Below are positions 1 to 9,150 of a stretch of DNA of 64,000 nucleotides, in pieces. Source of the stretch: Chitinophaga barathri (lineage in GTDB: Bacteria > Bacteroidota > Bacteroidia > Chitinophagales > Chitinophagaceae); NCBI RefSeq assembly GCF_003807585.1, contig NZ_RMBX01000010.1:62001-126000 (forward strand), given 5' to 3'. The position numbers and the translations under genes are program-made. The notes beneath the pieces are model-generated. The model had not been told where the DNA came from and made no database searches. It saw only the letters and a program-made list of their open reading frames with translations. Within the stretch, counting starts at the first letter, position 1; every line of letters begins with the position of its first letter.

Positions 1-704
1 TGCAACGAGTTTCGCTCTATGGTGGTGAATATCTCTTCATCCTTGTTCACCACGTAATACTCATTCTTACCCGCCTTCTTCACGCATATGTAGGGCGCAA
101 AACCCGATTCCGGGTGTGTATTCGGCAGCGTAGGCATCATTGGCAATGTGACATACTCCGTCCATTTGCCCGGTTGTATGTTACTGGCTATCGGAACGGA
201 CGTAACTCCCAATATTACGGGGGTATTGCCATCCATCCTGTATTCGATCATTTCAAGCGAAATGTCCGCTGTGCCAGATCCTGCCGGGAAGTCCAGGTAG
301 AAGTTCGCTGTATATTCCGCTCCCTGCGGGGTAGGGTAGGTGTAGGCAGGCTGCATTTTGGCACCATCGAAATACAACTTCGGGATCGCGTTGTCAGCGT
401 CCTTGATGTCGAACGTCTTTTGATATACCGTTTCGCCGGTCTTTTTTCTTTTCAGTTCCATGCTGGCCCTGTCTTCTTCGAAAGCGATCCTGGTGGTTTC
501 CCAGTCGGAACCTATCGGCCCAAAGTAATCACGCATTTTAACGCCATCGAAATATAAAGTGAGCGTATCGCCCAATACATAACCTCCGGCAAACGTAACC
601 GGCTCAATTGCCTTCAACGGTTTTACCACAAAATCGCCTTCCTTTTTGCAGGCGGCGGCCAGCAATAAAATCAGGAGGCATACTATATTGATCGTTTTTT
701 TCAT
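1..704 (-). CDS. Lipoprotein of the TonB receptor operon (3' end outside window)
   Basis: Read on the minus strand, an open frame starts at the ATG at 704 and runs without a stop past base 1, giving at least 234 residues. The start has a lipoprotein signal: MKKT, a hydrophobic run, then LLLLAAAC with Cys19 as the likely lipidated residue. The rest is soluble and beta-rich in character, with two similar YFDG motifs (YFDGVKMRDYFG and YFDGAKMQPAYT). It begins 14 bases after the stop of the TonB receptor gene, so it should be cotranscribed as the last visible gene of sigma, FecR, receptor, lipoprotein. It takes the place a SusD would have in a SusC/D pair, but it is not SusD-like. I do not recognise the family. 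A surface ligand-binding partner of the receptor is an inference from position. Confidence 0.8.
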   Translation of the reverse strand, partial: MKKTINIVCLLILLLAAACKKEGDFVVKPLKAIEPVTFAGGYVLGDTLTLYFDGVKMRDYFGPIGSDWETTRIAFEEDRASMELKRKKTGETVYQKTFDIKDADNAIPKLYFDGAKMQPAYTYPTPQGAEYTANFYLDFPAGSGTADISLEMIEYRMDGNTPVILGVTSVPIASNIQPGKWTEYVTLPMMPTLPNTHPESGFAPYICVKKAGKNEYYVVNKDEEIFTTIERNSL

Positions 705-717
705 GATGAGGGGTGGT

Positions 718-3700
718 TTAGAAATTGTACGAAAGAGAAAAACTGAACGTGCGGCCAATGTAGCGGGTAAAGGTCTCACGGTCGCCGATCCGTTCTTTCA
801 AACCGTTGGCGGTACCGATATAACCTTTTTCAAACTTCTCGGAAAAACCATACTGATACTCATAACGGTCGTTCCATTCGAGGTCCGGCAATCCCTCCGA
901 TTCCGGCTTAATGCGGTAGGTACTGTGGTCGTTGATGAAGAAACGGAAAGGGGCATCGGTAAGGTTGCTGATATTCAGTTTGGCTTCCATTTTTCCATTC
1001 AGCAAACGGTAGCTGATCTGTGCATCCAGCTGGCCTCTCGGGCGTTCGTACTCTATCATGTTGGGATCGCTGCCTGTAATAAAGGTTTTATAGCCCATAT
1101 AGTTATATACCACGTTTATGCCGAGTTTTTTGCCGGCATATTGCAGGCCAAGGTTGTACTGGCGCGGAATCTGGCCGTACAGTGCACGGCGGTATTTCAA
1201 ATAGGTATAATACACCGAATCCACACCGTCCACTGTTTTTACATTACGGTCCCTGGACCTTACTTCAGACCGTTGGATGGTGAGGTTGCCGCTGACGAAC
1301 ATGTTTTTCAGGAAAGGAACGCCTTCGTATAAAAAGCCAAGGTTCTTGCGTATCTCAAACTCCCAGCCGCTTACTTTCGCCCAATCGGAATTGGTGATCA
1401 GTATGTCGTAATTGCCGGTGTTGCTCTGGTCGTAAGAGTAGTACTCCGCTGGTTTGTCAAAATATTTATAGAAGTAAGTGGCCGATAACAGCTCGCCCGC
1501 ACCGGGGAACCATTCCAGCTTAGCGTCATAGTTCTGTATCCTGGTGCTTTCCACGCCACGGCTTCTCAGTACGGTGCCGTAATTGGGGCTGAACCTTACG
1601 AACTGTGAGTTTTCCATCAGTCCCGGGCGTATCATGCTCTCTGAATAGGCAAGCCTCAGGTTCAGGTTTTTAACCGGGGAGTAGGTGATATTTACGGAAG
1701 GCAGCCAGCGTGTTCTTACCGAATCGAGCAACATCATTTTCATATTGGCATATACCACGCTTTCGCTGGCATTACTATCAAGGGTATCCGTCCTGAAATA
1801 CTCAGCCCTTATGCCACCTACGATCCGCAGGTTATCGAACAGCTTACTGTCGATCATAACAAAAGCGCCTTTGTTGATGCTCCTACCTTCAAAGCGATTG
1901 AGGGAATAACCAATGGGCCTGTAATATAGGTAATTGGTTTTGTCGTCCATTTTCATGTGGTTGCCCCATTCCTGGACAGAAAGCGCGTCTTTGAAGGGAG
2001 TAGTACCTACGATAGGTAATATCGTCCAGTCGAAACTGGCGTGTTTATCCAGGTAGTTACCGCCCACTTTAAAAGTATGCGAGGTTTTGCCCAGCCTGAA
2101 TTCATAAGCGGCACTCAGTTCGGCCGACCGGTTGGTTTCGTCGTAGACATACTGGTCGCGGTGAAACCCACCGATTTCGGGAGCATAGGCGGAACCGGAA
2201 TAATATTGGTACAGGGGAGCTTTATTAAGGATTTCAATGCCGCCTAAACTGGCCGTCACTGCGTCTTTCTCTACTGTATTTAACTGCGTGCGGGCCACGT
2301 TCCATTCCACGTTTATTTTACCCAGGCGATGCTGGCCGCTTATTTTATTCTGCAGCAGATCGCTGAACTTAGGCCGGTCATCTTCCCTTATCGAAGGGAA
2401 TTTGGACAGGCCGTCATCTTTGGGATTTTCGTGCGACCAGCCTGTAATGCGGCTGAATTGATTATCGAATATATGGGTGTACAGGTTGTATACGTTGACC
2501 TGGTGTTTCTCCGTTTTAAAACCTCCGTTCAGCAGGGCGCCGAGGGTGGTGGTGAAACCATAGTTATTGCCGGTATTCTGGTCTGTAACATCGTCGATAT
2601 TGGCGGGTTTGCGTGCCCAGCTGCCCCTGCGCATACTGGCTATATAATCGTTATTCTGCGTATTACGGTAGCTGAGAGAGCCTACAAAACCCAGGTCGCG
2701 TTTTTTGGTTTTGCTCAGGGAATACGCCCTGCCGATGGCCAGCTGGTAATTTTGTGAGGGCATGGCCTGGTAGGTGCGGGCGCCCAGTCTTTCCGTGCCG
2801 CCGATACGTTTGTTTTGCTCCGCCACTTCAGCCACTTTGATCTTATTGCGGGCATCTGTTTCCCTGGGATCGAAGCCGCTATAATAGTCGTAAGGGACGG
2901 GGAACAGGCCTTTGGGGAAATGGTTCCTGCCGCCGTCGTCGAAACCGAGATAGTCATATTTACCGCGCTGATAACCCATAAAGTCTTTACCAACGGTGCG
3001 GGAGTTGACAGAAGTACCTAAAGTGACAGACAGAAAGTTGCTGGTTGGCACCGATTTAGTAGTGATCTGCACCAGCCCGCCGGCAAAACCATAAGGCATG
3101 TCGGGTGTGATGGATTTGGCCACCACGATGTCTTCCACCATATTGGTGGGTATCATGTTAAATTCGAAGTCTCTTTCCTGTACGTCCGTACTGGGTAAGG
3201 TGCTTCCGTTTAAGGTAGATACGTTATACCGTTCCGCAATTCCGCGTACCACTACTTTCCGATTGTCCGTGGTGCTTACGCCGGTAATACGTTTGAGGGT
3301 TTCTCCTACGTGTTTATCGGGTGTGGCGCCAATCTGTTCGGCCGAGATACCATCGGAAAGCACGGCGCGGTTCTGCTGTTGTGCATACAGGGCTGCTATC
3401 GATGCTTTTTTATAACCGGAAGTGACCTTTACTTCTTTCAAACCCTTTGTATTCACCTTCATCGTAATACTCAACGGTGTGGTTTTACCTTCGGTGATTA
3501 CCACTTCGGTAATCTGCCGGGTGACAAAAGAAACATAACTGATCTCCAGGGTATACACGCCGGGAGGAAGATTCAACACATAACTGCCATCTACCGCGGA
3601 CTGTGTACCACCGCCGGTTTCAATCACCCTGATAGTGGCGCCAGGCAACGGATCACCTTTTTCATCGGTGATCCTGCCCGATATCCTGCCGGGTTTGGCT

Positions 3701-4086
3701 GGTATGGCTTTTGGCTGTACATCCGCTTTTGTGATGGCAATCATCCACCCGGACTGCTTATAACTTAATTTTTTACTGTTCGAAATCTCCCGCAACACCT
3801 CGTACAGGGAATGGGCATTTTTCGGGATCGTTACACCAGGAATGTTACCGATTTCCTCCGTAAAGTAAAAACTGAAGCCCGACTGCTTTTCCAGCTCGTC
3901 CAGCACGGTTTTCAGCGGAGCCCCGCTGCTGGTGACCTTTACCCTTACGTCCCTGAGGTCCTGAGACTTCACACCCGATGCCATCAGCACCGCCGAGGCG
4001 GTCATGATGAAGAGGAGGGACAGGCAGGTTAATCTCGACATAACGAATACCAGTTTAATTACATTTTTTTTTGTAAAATTGCGCAT
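718..4086 (-). CDS. TonB-dependent outer-membrane receptor with N-terminal STN signalling domain
   Basis: A 1122-residue outer-membrane transporter driven by TonB. A hydrophobic signal segment (about 8-40) ends near SGVKSQ. An STN domain follows (about 44-120), the part that in FecA-type receptors signals to a FecR anti-sigma factor. Next come a carboxypeptidase-regulatory-like beta domain (134-212, with GRITDEKGDPLPGATI), a plug (about 220-345, ending GGLVQITTK) and a long barrel that ends in the aromatic sequence FSFSLSYNF. A FecR and a sigma gene lie directly upstream on the same strand, which fits cell-surface signalling. No SusD is next to it; the following gene is an unrelated lipoprotein, so this is probably a receptor outside the SusC/D class. 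The substrate cannot be told from sequence. An inner Met16 is an alternative start. Confidence 0.9.
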   Translation of the reverse strand: MRNFTKKNVIKLVFVMSRLTCLSLLFIMTASAVLMASGVKSQDLRDVRVKVTSSGAPLKTVLDELEKQSGFSFYFTEEIGNIPGVTIPKNAHSLYEVLREISNSKKLSYKQSGWMIAITKADVQPKAIPAKPGRISGRITDEKGDPLPGATIRVIETGGGTQSAVDGSYVLNLPPGVYTLEISYVSFVTRQITEVVITEGKTTPLSITMKVNTKGLKEVKVTSGYKKASIAALYAQQQNRAVLSDGISAEQIGATPDKHVGETLKRITGVSTTDNRKVVVRGIAERYNVSTLNGSTLPSTDVQERDFEFNMIPTNMVEDIVVAKSITPDMPYGFAGGLVQITTKSVPTSNFLSVTLGTSVNSRTVGKDFMGYQRGKYDYLGFDDGGRNHFPKGLFPVPYDYYSGFDPRETDARNKIKVAEVAEQNKRIGGTERLGARTYQAMPSQNYQLAIGRAYSLSKTKKRDLGFVGSLSYRNTQNNDYIASMRRGSWARKPANIDDVTDQNTGNNYGFTTTLGALLNGGFKTEKHQVNVYNLYTHIFDNQFSRITGWSHENPKDDGLSKFPSIREDDRPKFSDLLQNKISGQHRLGKINVEWNVARTQLNTVEKDAVTASLGGIEILNKAPLYQYYSGSAYAPEIGGFHRDQYVYDETNRSAELSAAYEFRLGKTSHTFKVGGNYLDKHASFDWTILPIVGTTPFKDALSVQEWGNHMKMDDKTNYLYYRPIGYSLNRFEGRSINKGAFVMIDSKLFDNLRIVGGIRAEYFRTDTLDSNASESVVYANMKMMLLDSVRTRWLPSVNITYSPVKNLNLRLAYSESMIRPGLMENSQFVRFSPNYGTVLRSRGVESTRIQNYDAKLEWFPGAGELLSATYFYKYFDKPAEYYSYDQSNTGNYDILITNSDWAKVSGWEFEIRKNLGFLYEGVPFLKNMFVSGNLTIQRSEVRSRDRNVKTVDGVDSVYYTYLKYRRALYGQIPRQYNLGLQYAGKKLGINVVYNYMGYKTFITGSDPNMIEYERPRGQLDAQISYRLLNGKMEAKLNISNLTDAPFRFFINDHSTYRIKPESEGLPDLEWNDRYEYQYGFSEKFEKGYIGTANGLKERIGDRETFTRYIGRTFSFSLSYNF

Positions 4087-4138
4087 AGCTTTAATGTTGA
4101 TTTCATGTATACCCTTACTGGAACCCGTAAAGCTTACA

Positions 4139-4167
4139 GGAGCGAAGGTGTGAGATACCTTCGTTCC
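4139..4167 (-). promoter_or_regulatory. Leader hairpin before the TonB receptor gene
   Basis: Arms GGAGCGAAGGT (4139-4149) and ACCTTCGTTCC (4157-4167) pair over 11 positions, with one G-T pair and a 7-base loop. It lies in the 171-base gap between FecR and the receptor, about 53 bases before the receptor start in the direction of transcription. No T-run follows it, so it is not a plain terminator. A leader or mRNA-stability element is possible. Confidence 0.45.
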
Positions 4168-4257
4168 TTACTTTCCAGGCCCTTTTAATTTCTTTGTGAT
4201 AGTGGCTGTAGCTTTAGTTCATATACTCCGTTTTTAGGGTGAATAATCTGGTTATTT

Positions 4258-5223
4258 TTATTTCCACAGGACAATCGTTGTATCTTTTATGCTATACCTG
4301 AATTCGCCCGTAACCGCCAGCATTTTCAGCACACCGGCGATATCTTCCGTCCCTTTTGTACGCAGGTTCATTTTTTGTTTTTCAAGCGCGGGCGTTTTGA
4401 TGTGGATCTTTACGCCGTAGTTGCGTTCGAGCGACCTGCATACTTCACGGAGTTCTTTATTCCTGAATACCTGCGCGCCTTTTTGCCAGCTCAGGTATGC
4501 ACTGGCATCGACGGTATGTTCGTCCGCGACACCGTTTTTCTTATCATAGGTAAGCTGTTCGCCAGGCAATAGGGTATGAGCCGCCGCCGCGGGAACCGCC
4601 ACCGCCACTTTACCCGATGCTACCGTAACAGAAGCGTCTTTATCTTCAGTATAGTTACTCACATCGAAGGAGGTGCCCAGTACCCGTACTTCCAGTTTGC
4701 CGGCGTAAACGATGAAAGGCTGTCCGTTATCATGCCTTACATCAAAATAAGCCTGTCCCTCCAGGTATACCTTCCGGGCCTGGTTGCCGGCGTTGAGGGG
4801 ATACCGCAGGTGGGTGCTGCTGTTCAGCACAATGCGCGAACTATCCTGCAGGGTCACCATCTTTCGTTCTCCCGCTTTTGTATAGATATCTGCATACCGA
4901 ATGTCGGGGACTTTTGCCGGCGGGCGGAAATTTATCTTCCAGACCAGGAGCCCTCCCAGGAGTACGGCTGCCACCGAAGCCGCGGCCATCCAGGGGCGGA
5001 GATGCCTTACCCTGGCCTGCTGCCCGTTGAAACGTTCGTGTAACGCCAGCCTCGAACGCCGCTGCTCATCAGCAAGCGTTGCTTCGGAGATATCTTCCCG
5101 CCGGATGTCCAAACCGGCCATCCACTGTACCAGTTTCTCTTTATCGCCGGGAGACGCCGAACCCTGGAATACTTTCCTGTATAGTTCATTAAGATCGTCT
5201 TGTTGATCATTCATAATCGGCAT
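4258..5223 (-). CDS. FecR-family anti-sigma factor
   Basis: A 321-residue inner-membrane regulator. A cytoplasmic N-terminal helix region (about 1-70) would hold the sigma factor. One membrane segment lies at about 75-98 (WMAAASVAAVLLGGLLVWKI). A periplasmic FecR domain (about 110-215) has the typical LQDSSRIVLNSSTHLRYP and VYLEGQAYFDV blocks and VLGTSFDVSNY. A C-terminal DUF4974-type domain (about 250-318) would contact the receptor's STN domain. It follows the sigma gene after 128 bases and precedes the receptor on the same strand, the usual order for cell-surface signalling. The start is uncertain between the ATG at 5223 and the one at 5214 (MNDQQDD), which looks just as good. Confidence 0.92.
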   Translation of the reverse strand: MPIMNDQQDDLNELYRKVFQGSASPGDKEKLVQWMAGLDIRREDISEATLADEQRRSRLALHERFNGQQARVRHLRPWMAAASVAAVLLGGLLVWKINFRPPAKVPDIRYADIYTKAGERKMVTLQDSSRIVLNSSTHLRYPLNAGNQARKVYLEGQAYFDVRHDNGQPFIVYAGKLEVRVLGTSFDVSNYTEDKDASVTVASGKVAVAVPAAAAHTLLPGEQLTYDKKNGVADEHTVDASAYLSWQKGAQVFRNKELREVCRSLERNYGVKIHIKTPALEKQKMNLRTKGTEDIAGVLKMLAVTGEFRYSIKDTTIVLWK

Positions 5224-5351
5224 TTTTTTTCAGGCAGGCTTCCCATCATTGCTGCTGCCCGCATATATATAAAGCAGTAAACAGCGAAATGCCTCACAGC
5301 TTTTCGGGGAAATCCGGTGTAGTTAATAATTTCTTAACATTAAGAGAGGTG

Positions 5352-5963
5352 TCAGGAGAGGAGCCACAAGATGAACAGTACTTCCAGCGCTGTAGGATCA
5401 TAACTCTCGGTAGATTTACGAAGGCGTGCAATAGCCCGTTCCAGTTGGTTCCTGACTGTTTTGGGGGAAATGTTGAGTTGTAAGGCGATGTCGTTAACGG
5501 ATTGCTGGCCGCTCCGGTTGAGCAGGAAAACTTCCCGCATCCGTTCCGGCATGTCTTCGATCGTTTTTTGAATAACCGCCATTAGATCTTCATAGGAGGC
5601 GGTGAGTTCCCGCAGTTCCGCCGGGTCAAAGCGCAGCGATCCGGTTTCGGAGCCAAGATATTGCCGGAAGTTCTCCTGGTGTTTTTCCCTGAAGCCTTTT
5701 GTACGAAAATAGCCGGAGAGTTTGAACCATAGGCGTTTTTGGAGCCAGCCGCCCAATTCATCGCCGAAATGAAGCGTTTCCCGTTTTTCCCACAGTTCGA
5801 TGAACATTTCCTGCAGGAGATCAAAGGTTTCCTGCCTGTCGCCTATTTTCCGGTAGGCCAGCTGATGCAGTTTTTGCCAATAGCGCCGGTGCAGCTCTTC
5901 AAAGGCTGCATAGTCCGACATACAGATCAGCCTGATGAGTTCTTTGTCCCCGGTTTGTTCCAT
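5352..5963 (-). CDS. ECF sigma-70 factor (FecI-like)
   Basis: A 203-residue RNA polymerase sigma factor of the extracytoplasmic-function group. Region 2 is at about 10-90 (DYAAFEELHRRYWQKLHQLAY, then ETFDLLQEMFIELWEKRE). Region 4 is at about 130-190, with the DNA-reading helix in QQSVNDIALQLNISPKTVRN. The hydrophobic tail LEVLFILWLL is common in Bacteroidetes FecI-type proteins. It is first in the minus-strand operon with FecR and the STN receptor, so it most likely drives transcription of that receptor operon when ligand is sensed. Region 2 starts soon after the ATG at 5963, which supports this start. Confidence 0.93.
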   Translation of the reverse strand: MEQTGDKELIRLICMSDYAAFEELHRRYWQKLHQLAYRKIGDRQETFDLLQEMFIELWEKRETLHFGDELGGWLQKRLWFKLSGYFRTKGFREKHQENFRQYLGSETGSLRFDPAELRELTASYEDLMAVIQKTIEDMPERMREVFLLNRSGQQSVNDIALQLNISPKTVRNQLERAIARLRKSTESYDPTALEVLFILWLLS

Positions 5964-6242
5964 GCGGCGACGAAATTACTCGATTTATGTTAACAGTGTA
6001 TTATTGTTGTGGTAGTAACATACACCCGCCATCCCCGGGGTTTTCAATAAGTAAACTGCATTACCGGATCTGCATGGGGCTTATTTTAAGGATTCGTACA
6101 AACTGTAATATTATTTTGGTAAATTAGTTGTGTAAACCCAAAATTGTCAGAAGACCCTAAGCACAAAACTACCCCGCTAGTATAGAGCAAATCAATCTTT
6201 CATTTACGCTTTCCGATTTTGTTAATCATAAAATTGAGTGTT

Positions 6243-7730
6243 ATGAGAAGAAATCAACATTGTTATTTGTTGCTGTTCCTCCTTATGGCGGCTTCCTGTG
6301 CCAAGGAGCCAAGGGGGATCATTGCACCGGCAGCAGACCGTCCTGCCGTTCAGCGTGACAGAGGTTTTATTGTGATCGCCAAAGAAGGCGCCAGCCTGGA
6401 GGGAATTTCAGAAGACCTGAAAGCATTGGGTGTAAAAAAATTCGTGTTGAGAGAAGCTATTAAAGAGCTGGGGCTCATCAACGTGCAAACTCCCGATCCT
6501 TCTTTCCCCGAAAAAGCCAGGAAGGTAGACGGTATACAATCTGTTGTAGTTGACCCGGTATTGAATTGGCGTTTGCCTGAGAAACACGTCAGGATCAACA
6601 AACAGGAACTGCCGGTCGCGGGCGGTAACGCCAGAGCGGCAGCGCCGGCATTTGATCCGTTAAGTTTCCTGCAATGGAACCTCAAATCCGTCAAAGCCGA
6701 TGAGGCCTGGGCGGCAGGCTTCCGTGGCCAGGGCGCCAAAGTAGCGGTGCTGGACGGCGGTTTCCTCCTGAATGACCCCGACATAGCACCCAACATCATT
6801 CTTTCCCATAGTTTCATTGACGGGGAGGAAGTGCAGTATCACGGGGCAGAGGGTTTCAGCCATGGCTCGCATGTTGCCGGTATAATTGCCGGTGCGGACA
6901 ATGAGCAGGGCATCGTCGGCGTAGCGCCGGAGGCCAAACTGATATTGGTGAAAGTACTTGGCGACAATGGAACCGGCCCCACGAGCGCCCTGATAAACGG
7001 CATATTTTATGCCGTGAACAATGGCGCCGATGTTGTTAACATGAGCCTTGGTGTGGAGCTTCCGCGTAAGACATACAAAGATGACAATGGTACGCCGGAC
7101 GATCCATCCGATGACTATATAGTCGAATATGACCGCGATATCAAGGACTTAGTGATTGCCATCAACCGGGCTACTTTGTTCGCCACCCTGCTGGGCACCA
7201 CTTGCGTAGCAGCCGCAGGTAATGAAGCCTATGACTACGATGTGGAGAAACGTTTTATCACTTACCCCGCCGCCGCGCTGGGTGTAATTTGTGTTGCCTC
7301 GAACGGCCCGCTGGGCTGGGGAATAAACCAGGACACCACTTTATACGTACCTTCCATTTTCACCAATAATGGCAAGAACTTCGTATCCTACGGCGCTCCG
7401 GGCGGCAATTATTCGATACCCCTGAATACGCAGATCGTAAACGTAGGTGGTATCGTCCGGCCGGAATATGTGTTTGACTTCGTTTTTAGTATTGGTGGCT
7501 ATGACGAGTTTAGCGGCAGTTTCTTTTATATATGGTCTACCGGGACGAGCCAGGCTGCGCCCCATGTAAGCGCGGTGGCTGCTTTGCTGTATGGCAAATC
7601 TCCGCGCATTATGTCACCGGTGCTGGTGGATCTTATATTCAGGCGTTCAGTGGATGATTACGGTGCTCCCGGTAAGGATAAATACTTCGGCCTCGGACAG
7701 GTCAATGCGGGTAAAGCCGTTCGTCTTTAA
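6243..7730 (+). CDS. S8 family (subtilisin-like) serine peptidase, lipoprotein
   Basis: A 495-residue secreted protease. The signal ends LLMAASC with Cys19 as lipid site, so it should be membrane-anchored outside the cytoplasm. An inhibitor-like propeptide region (about 40-115) precedes the S8 domain. The catalytic triad is visible: Asp171 in VAVLDGG, His207 in SHGSHVAGIIAG, Ser436 in STGTSQAAPHVSA. The oxyanion Asn327 is in AAAGNE. An acidic Asp/Asn-rich insert (about 278-296, KDDNGTPDDPSDDY) may bind calcium. The frame can be opened upstream at a TTG (6219), but the ATG at 6243 places the signal correctly. It is transcribed away from the sigma/FecR operon and has its own terminator, so it is probably a single-gene unit. 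Its substrate is unknown. Confidence 0.93.
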   Translation: MRRNQHCYLLLFLLMAASCAKEPRGIIAPAADRPAVQRDRGFIVIAKEGASLEGISEDLKALGVKKFVLREAIKELGLINVQTPDPSFPEKARKVDGIQSVVVDPVLNWRLPEKHVRINKQELPVAGGNARAAAPAFDPLSFLQWNLKSVKADEAWAAGFRGQGAKVAVLDGGFLLNDPDIAPNIILSHSFIDGEEVQYHGAEGFSHGSHVAGIIAGADNEQGIVGVAPEAKLILVKVLGDNGTGPTSALINGIFYAVNNGADVVNMSLGVELPRKTYKDDNGTPDDPSDDYIVEYDRDIKDLVIAINRATLFATLLGTTCVAAAGNEAYDYDVEKRFITYPAAALGVICVASNGPLGWGINQDTTLYVPSIFTNNGKNFVSYGAPGGNYSIPLNTQIVNVGGIVRPEYVFDFVFSIGGYDEFSGSFFYIWSTGTSQAAPHVSAVAALLYGKSPRIMSPVLVDLIFRRSVDDYGAPGKDKYFGLGQVNAGKAVRL

Positions 7731-7771
7731 ACACAAGGTAATAATGGCTTTAATATAGTCACAGCAGGATC

Positions 7772-7800
7772 AAAGAGGTACGAGTATCCGTACCTCTTTT
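7772..7800 (+). terminator. Intrinsic terminator after the S8 protease gene
   Basis: A perfect 11-base stem AAAGAGGTACG / CGTACCTCTTT with a 6-base loop (AGTATC), followed by T-rich sequence, 42 bases after the protease stop codon. Confidence 0.85.
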
Positions 7801-8072
7801 CATTTTAATCCCTTGATCAGCAAAGGATTTCCCGGAATGTGTTTTTTAAGCCGTATGAAAGTGCGGGAAAAATGTCCGATTTGGATATTTTTTGTCTGAA
7901 CAAGCGCAAGGTAACAGATGTTATAGAGTTACATTGCCCATCAAACCGTGGCTGGCGGTATAATTCTCCTGGCATTTACATTGCATTCAACAAAAAGTGA
8001 AGCCGTTTCTTCAGGCACAGCCCTCTTGCTGAGGCCTGCCGACCGGTATTTACGGACGCTAAAAAGTTGATC
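7801..8072. other. Gap between protease terminator and DUF481 gene; no gene seen
   Basis: Short frames only, no coding signal, RNA gene or repeat recognised. It presumably holds the promoter of the DUF481 gene, but I could not find a convincing TAnnTTTG box. Confidence 0.5.
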
Positions 8073-9134
8073 ATGCAATGTCGTTTAATTAGTGAAAAAT
8101 TTTACAGCTTTCCGGTGGTTTTTTGCACATTACTTGTGCTTACATTGCTGTCATTCCCCAAAGTTGTATCGGCACAGAAAAAAGACTCCCTGGTCACGAA
8201 AAACGGGAACGTAATTGTCGGCGAGCTCAAATTGCTGGACAAGGGTGTTGTAACCATCGAAACAGACTACTCCAAAAATGATTTTACGATTGAATGGAAC
8301 GAGATCACTGCGATCTATTCAGGCAGCCATTTTTTAATCACCTTAAAAGACGGGCTTCGTGTGAACGGAAGTGTGAAAACAGATACTGCGAACCATACCG
8401 TCATTATCACAAAGCTGGACAGCCAGGTGGTGGTCACCAAAGTCAGCGACATCGTTTATCTCAAAGGCCTGAAATCTGACTTCTGGAGCAGGGCAAACGC
8501 CAGCATAGATATGGGGATCAGCGTAACAAAAGCGAATAACCTGCGGCAATTTACCGTGAGGAGCAACCTGGGGTATATGGCGGATAAGTGGGAGGCGGCC
8601 TTGTTTTACAACGACCTCCGGTCCAAGCAGGACAGTGTGAACGAAACCAGGCGTACGGAATGGGGGCCTTCATTCAAATACTTTATGCAAAATGACTGGT
8701 TTGGCGCCGCATCCCTCAATTTCCTGTCGAATACAGAACAGGCGCTGGACCTTCGCACCACCGGGAAATTGGGGGTAGGAAAATATTTCATTCACACCAA
8801 TAAAACATATATCGGGGCAGCCGCCGGTATTGCGTACAACAGGGAAGTATTCACGAACGAAACGGCTTCCAGGAGCAGCGTTGAGGCGTATTTTGGTTAT
8901 GAGGTAAACCTGTTCGACGTAAAAGATTTCAGCCTCTTAACCAACGGATATGCATACCCAAGCCTCACTGAGTCCGGCCGGTGGCGCGCGGATTTTTCCC
9001 TTGATGCAAAATATGACCTGCCCCTGAATTTTTACCTGAAGTTCGGCGGGACCCTCAACTACGATAACCAGCCCGCGGTGGCCGGCAAGGATACGGATTA
9101 TGTACTTGCCTTCACTTTCGGGTGGGAACTATAA
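8073..9134 (+). CDS. DUF481 family outer-membrane protein
   Basis: A 353-residue protein. A signal segment (about 10-33, ending VVSAQKK) is followed by a small beta domain at about 35-125 (VTKNGNVIVGELKLLDKGVVTIETD), then a DUF481 barrel at about 130-353 with alternating strands such as QFTVRSNLGYMADKWEAALF. It ends in an aromatic strand, VLAFTFGWEL, typical of outer-membrane barrels. DUF481 proteins (YdiY-like) are outer-membrane barrels whose role is not settled. The frame could open at a TTG at 8067, but the ATG at 8073 is more likely. The next gene starts 16 bases downstream and is also a barrel, so the two probably form a small operon. Confidence 0.85.
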   Translation: MQCRLISEKFYSFPVVFCTLLVLTLLSFPKVVSAQKKDSLVTKNGNVIVGELKLLDKGVVTIETDYSKNDFTIEWNEITAIYSGSHFLITLKDGLRVNGSVKTDTANHTVIITKLDSQVVVTKVSDIVYLKGLKSDFWSRANASIDMGISVTKANNLRQFTVRSNLGYMADKWEAALFYNDLRSKQDSVNETRRTEWGPSFKYFMQNDWFGAASLNFLSNTEQALDLRTTGKLGVGKYFIHTNKTYIGAAAGIAYNREVFTNETASRSSVEAYFGYEVNLFDVKDFSLLTNGYAYPSLTESGRWRADFSLDAKYDLPLNFYLKFGGTLNYDNQPAVAGKDTDYVLAFTFGWEL

Positions 9135-9150
9135 TATAAAAACATAAGAC

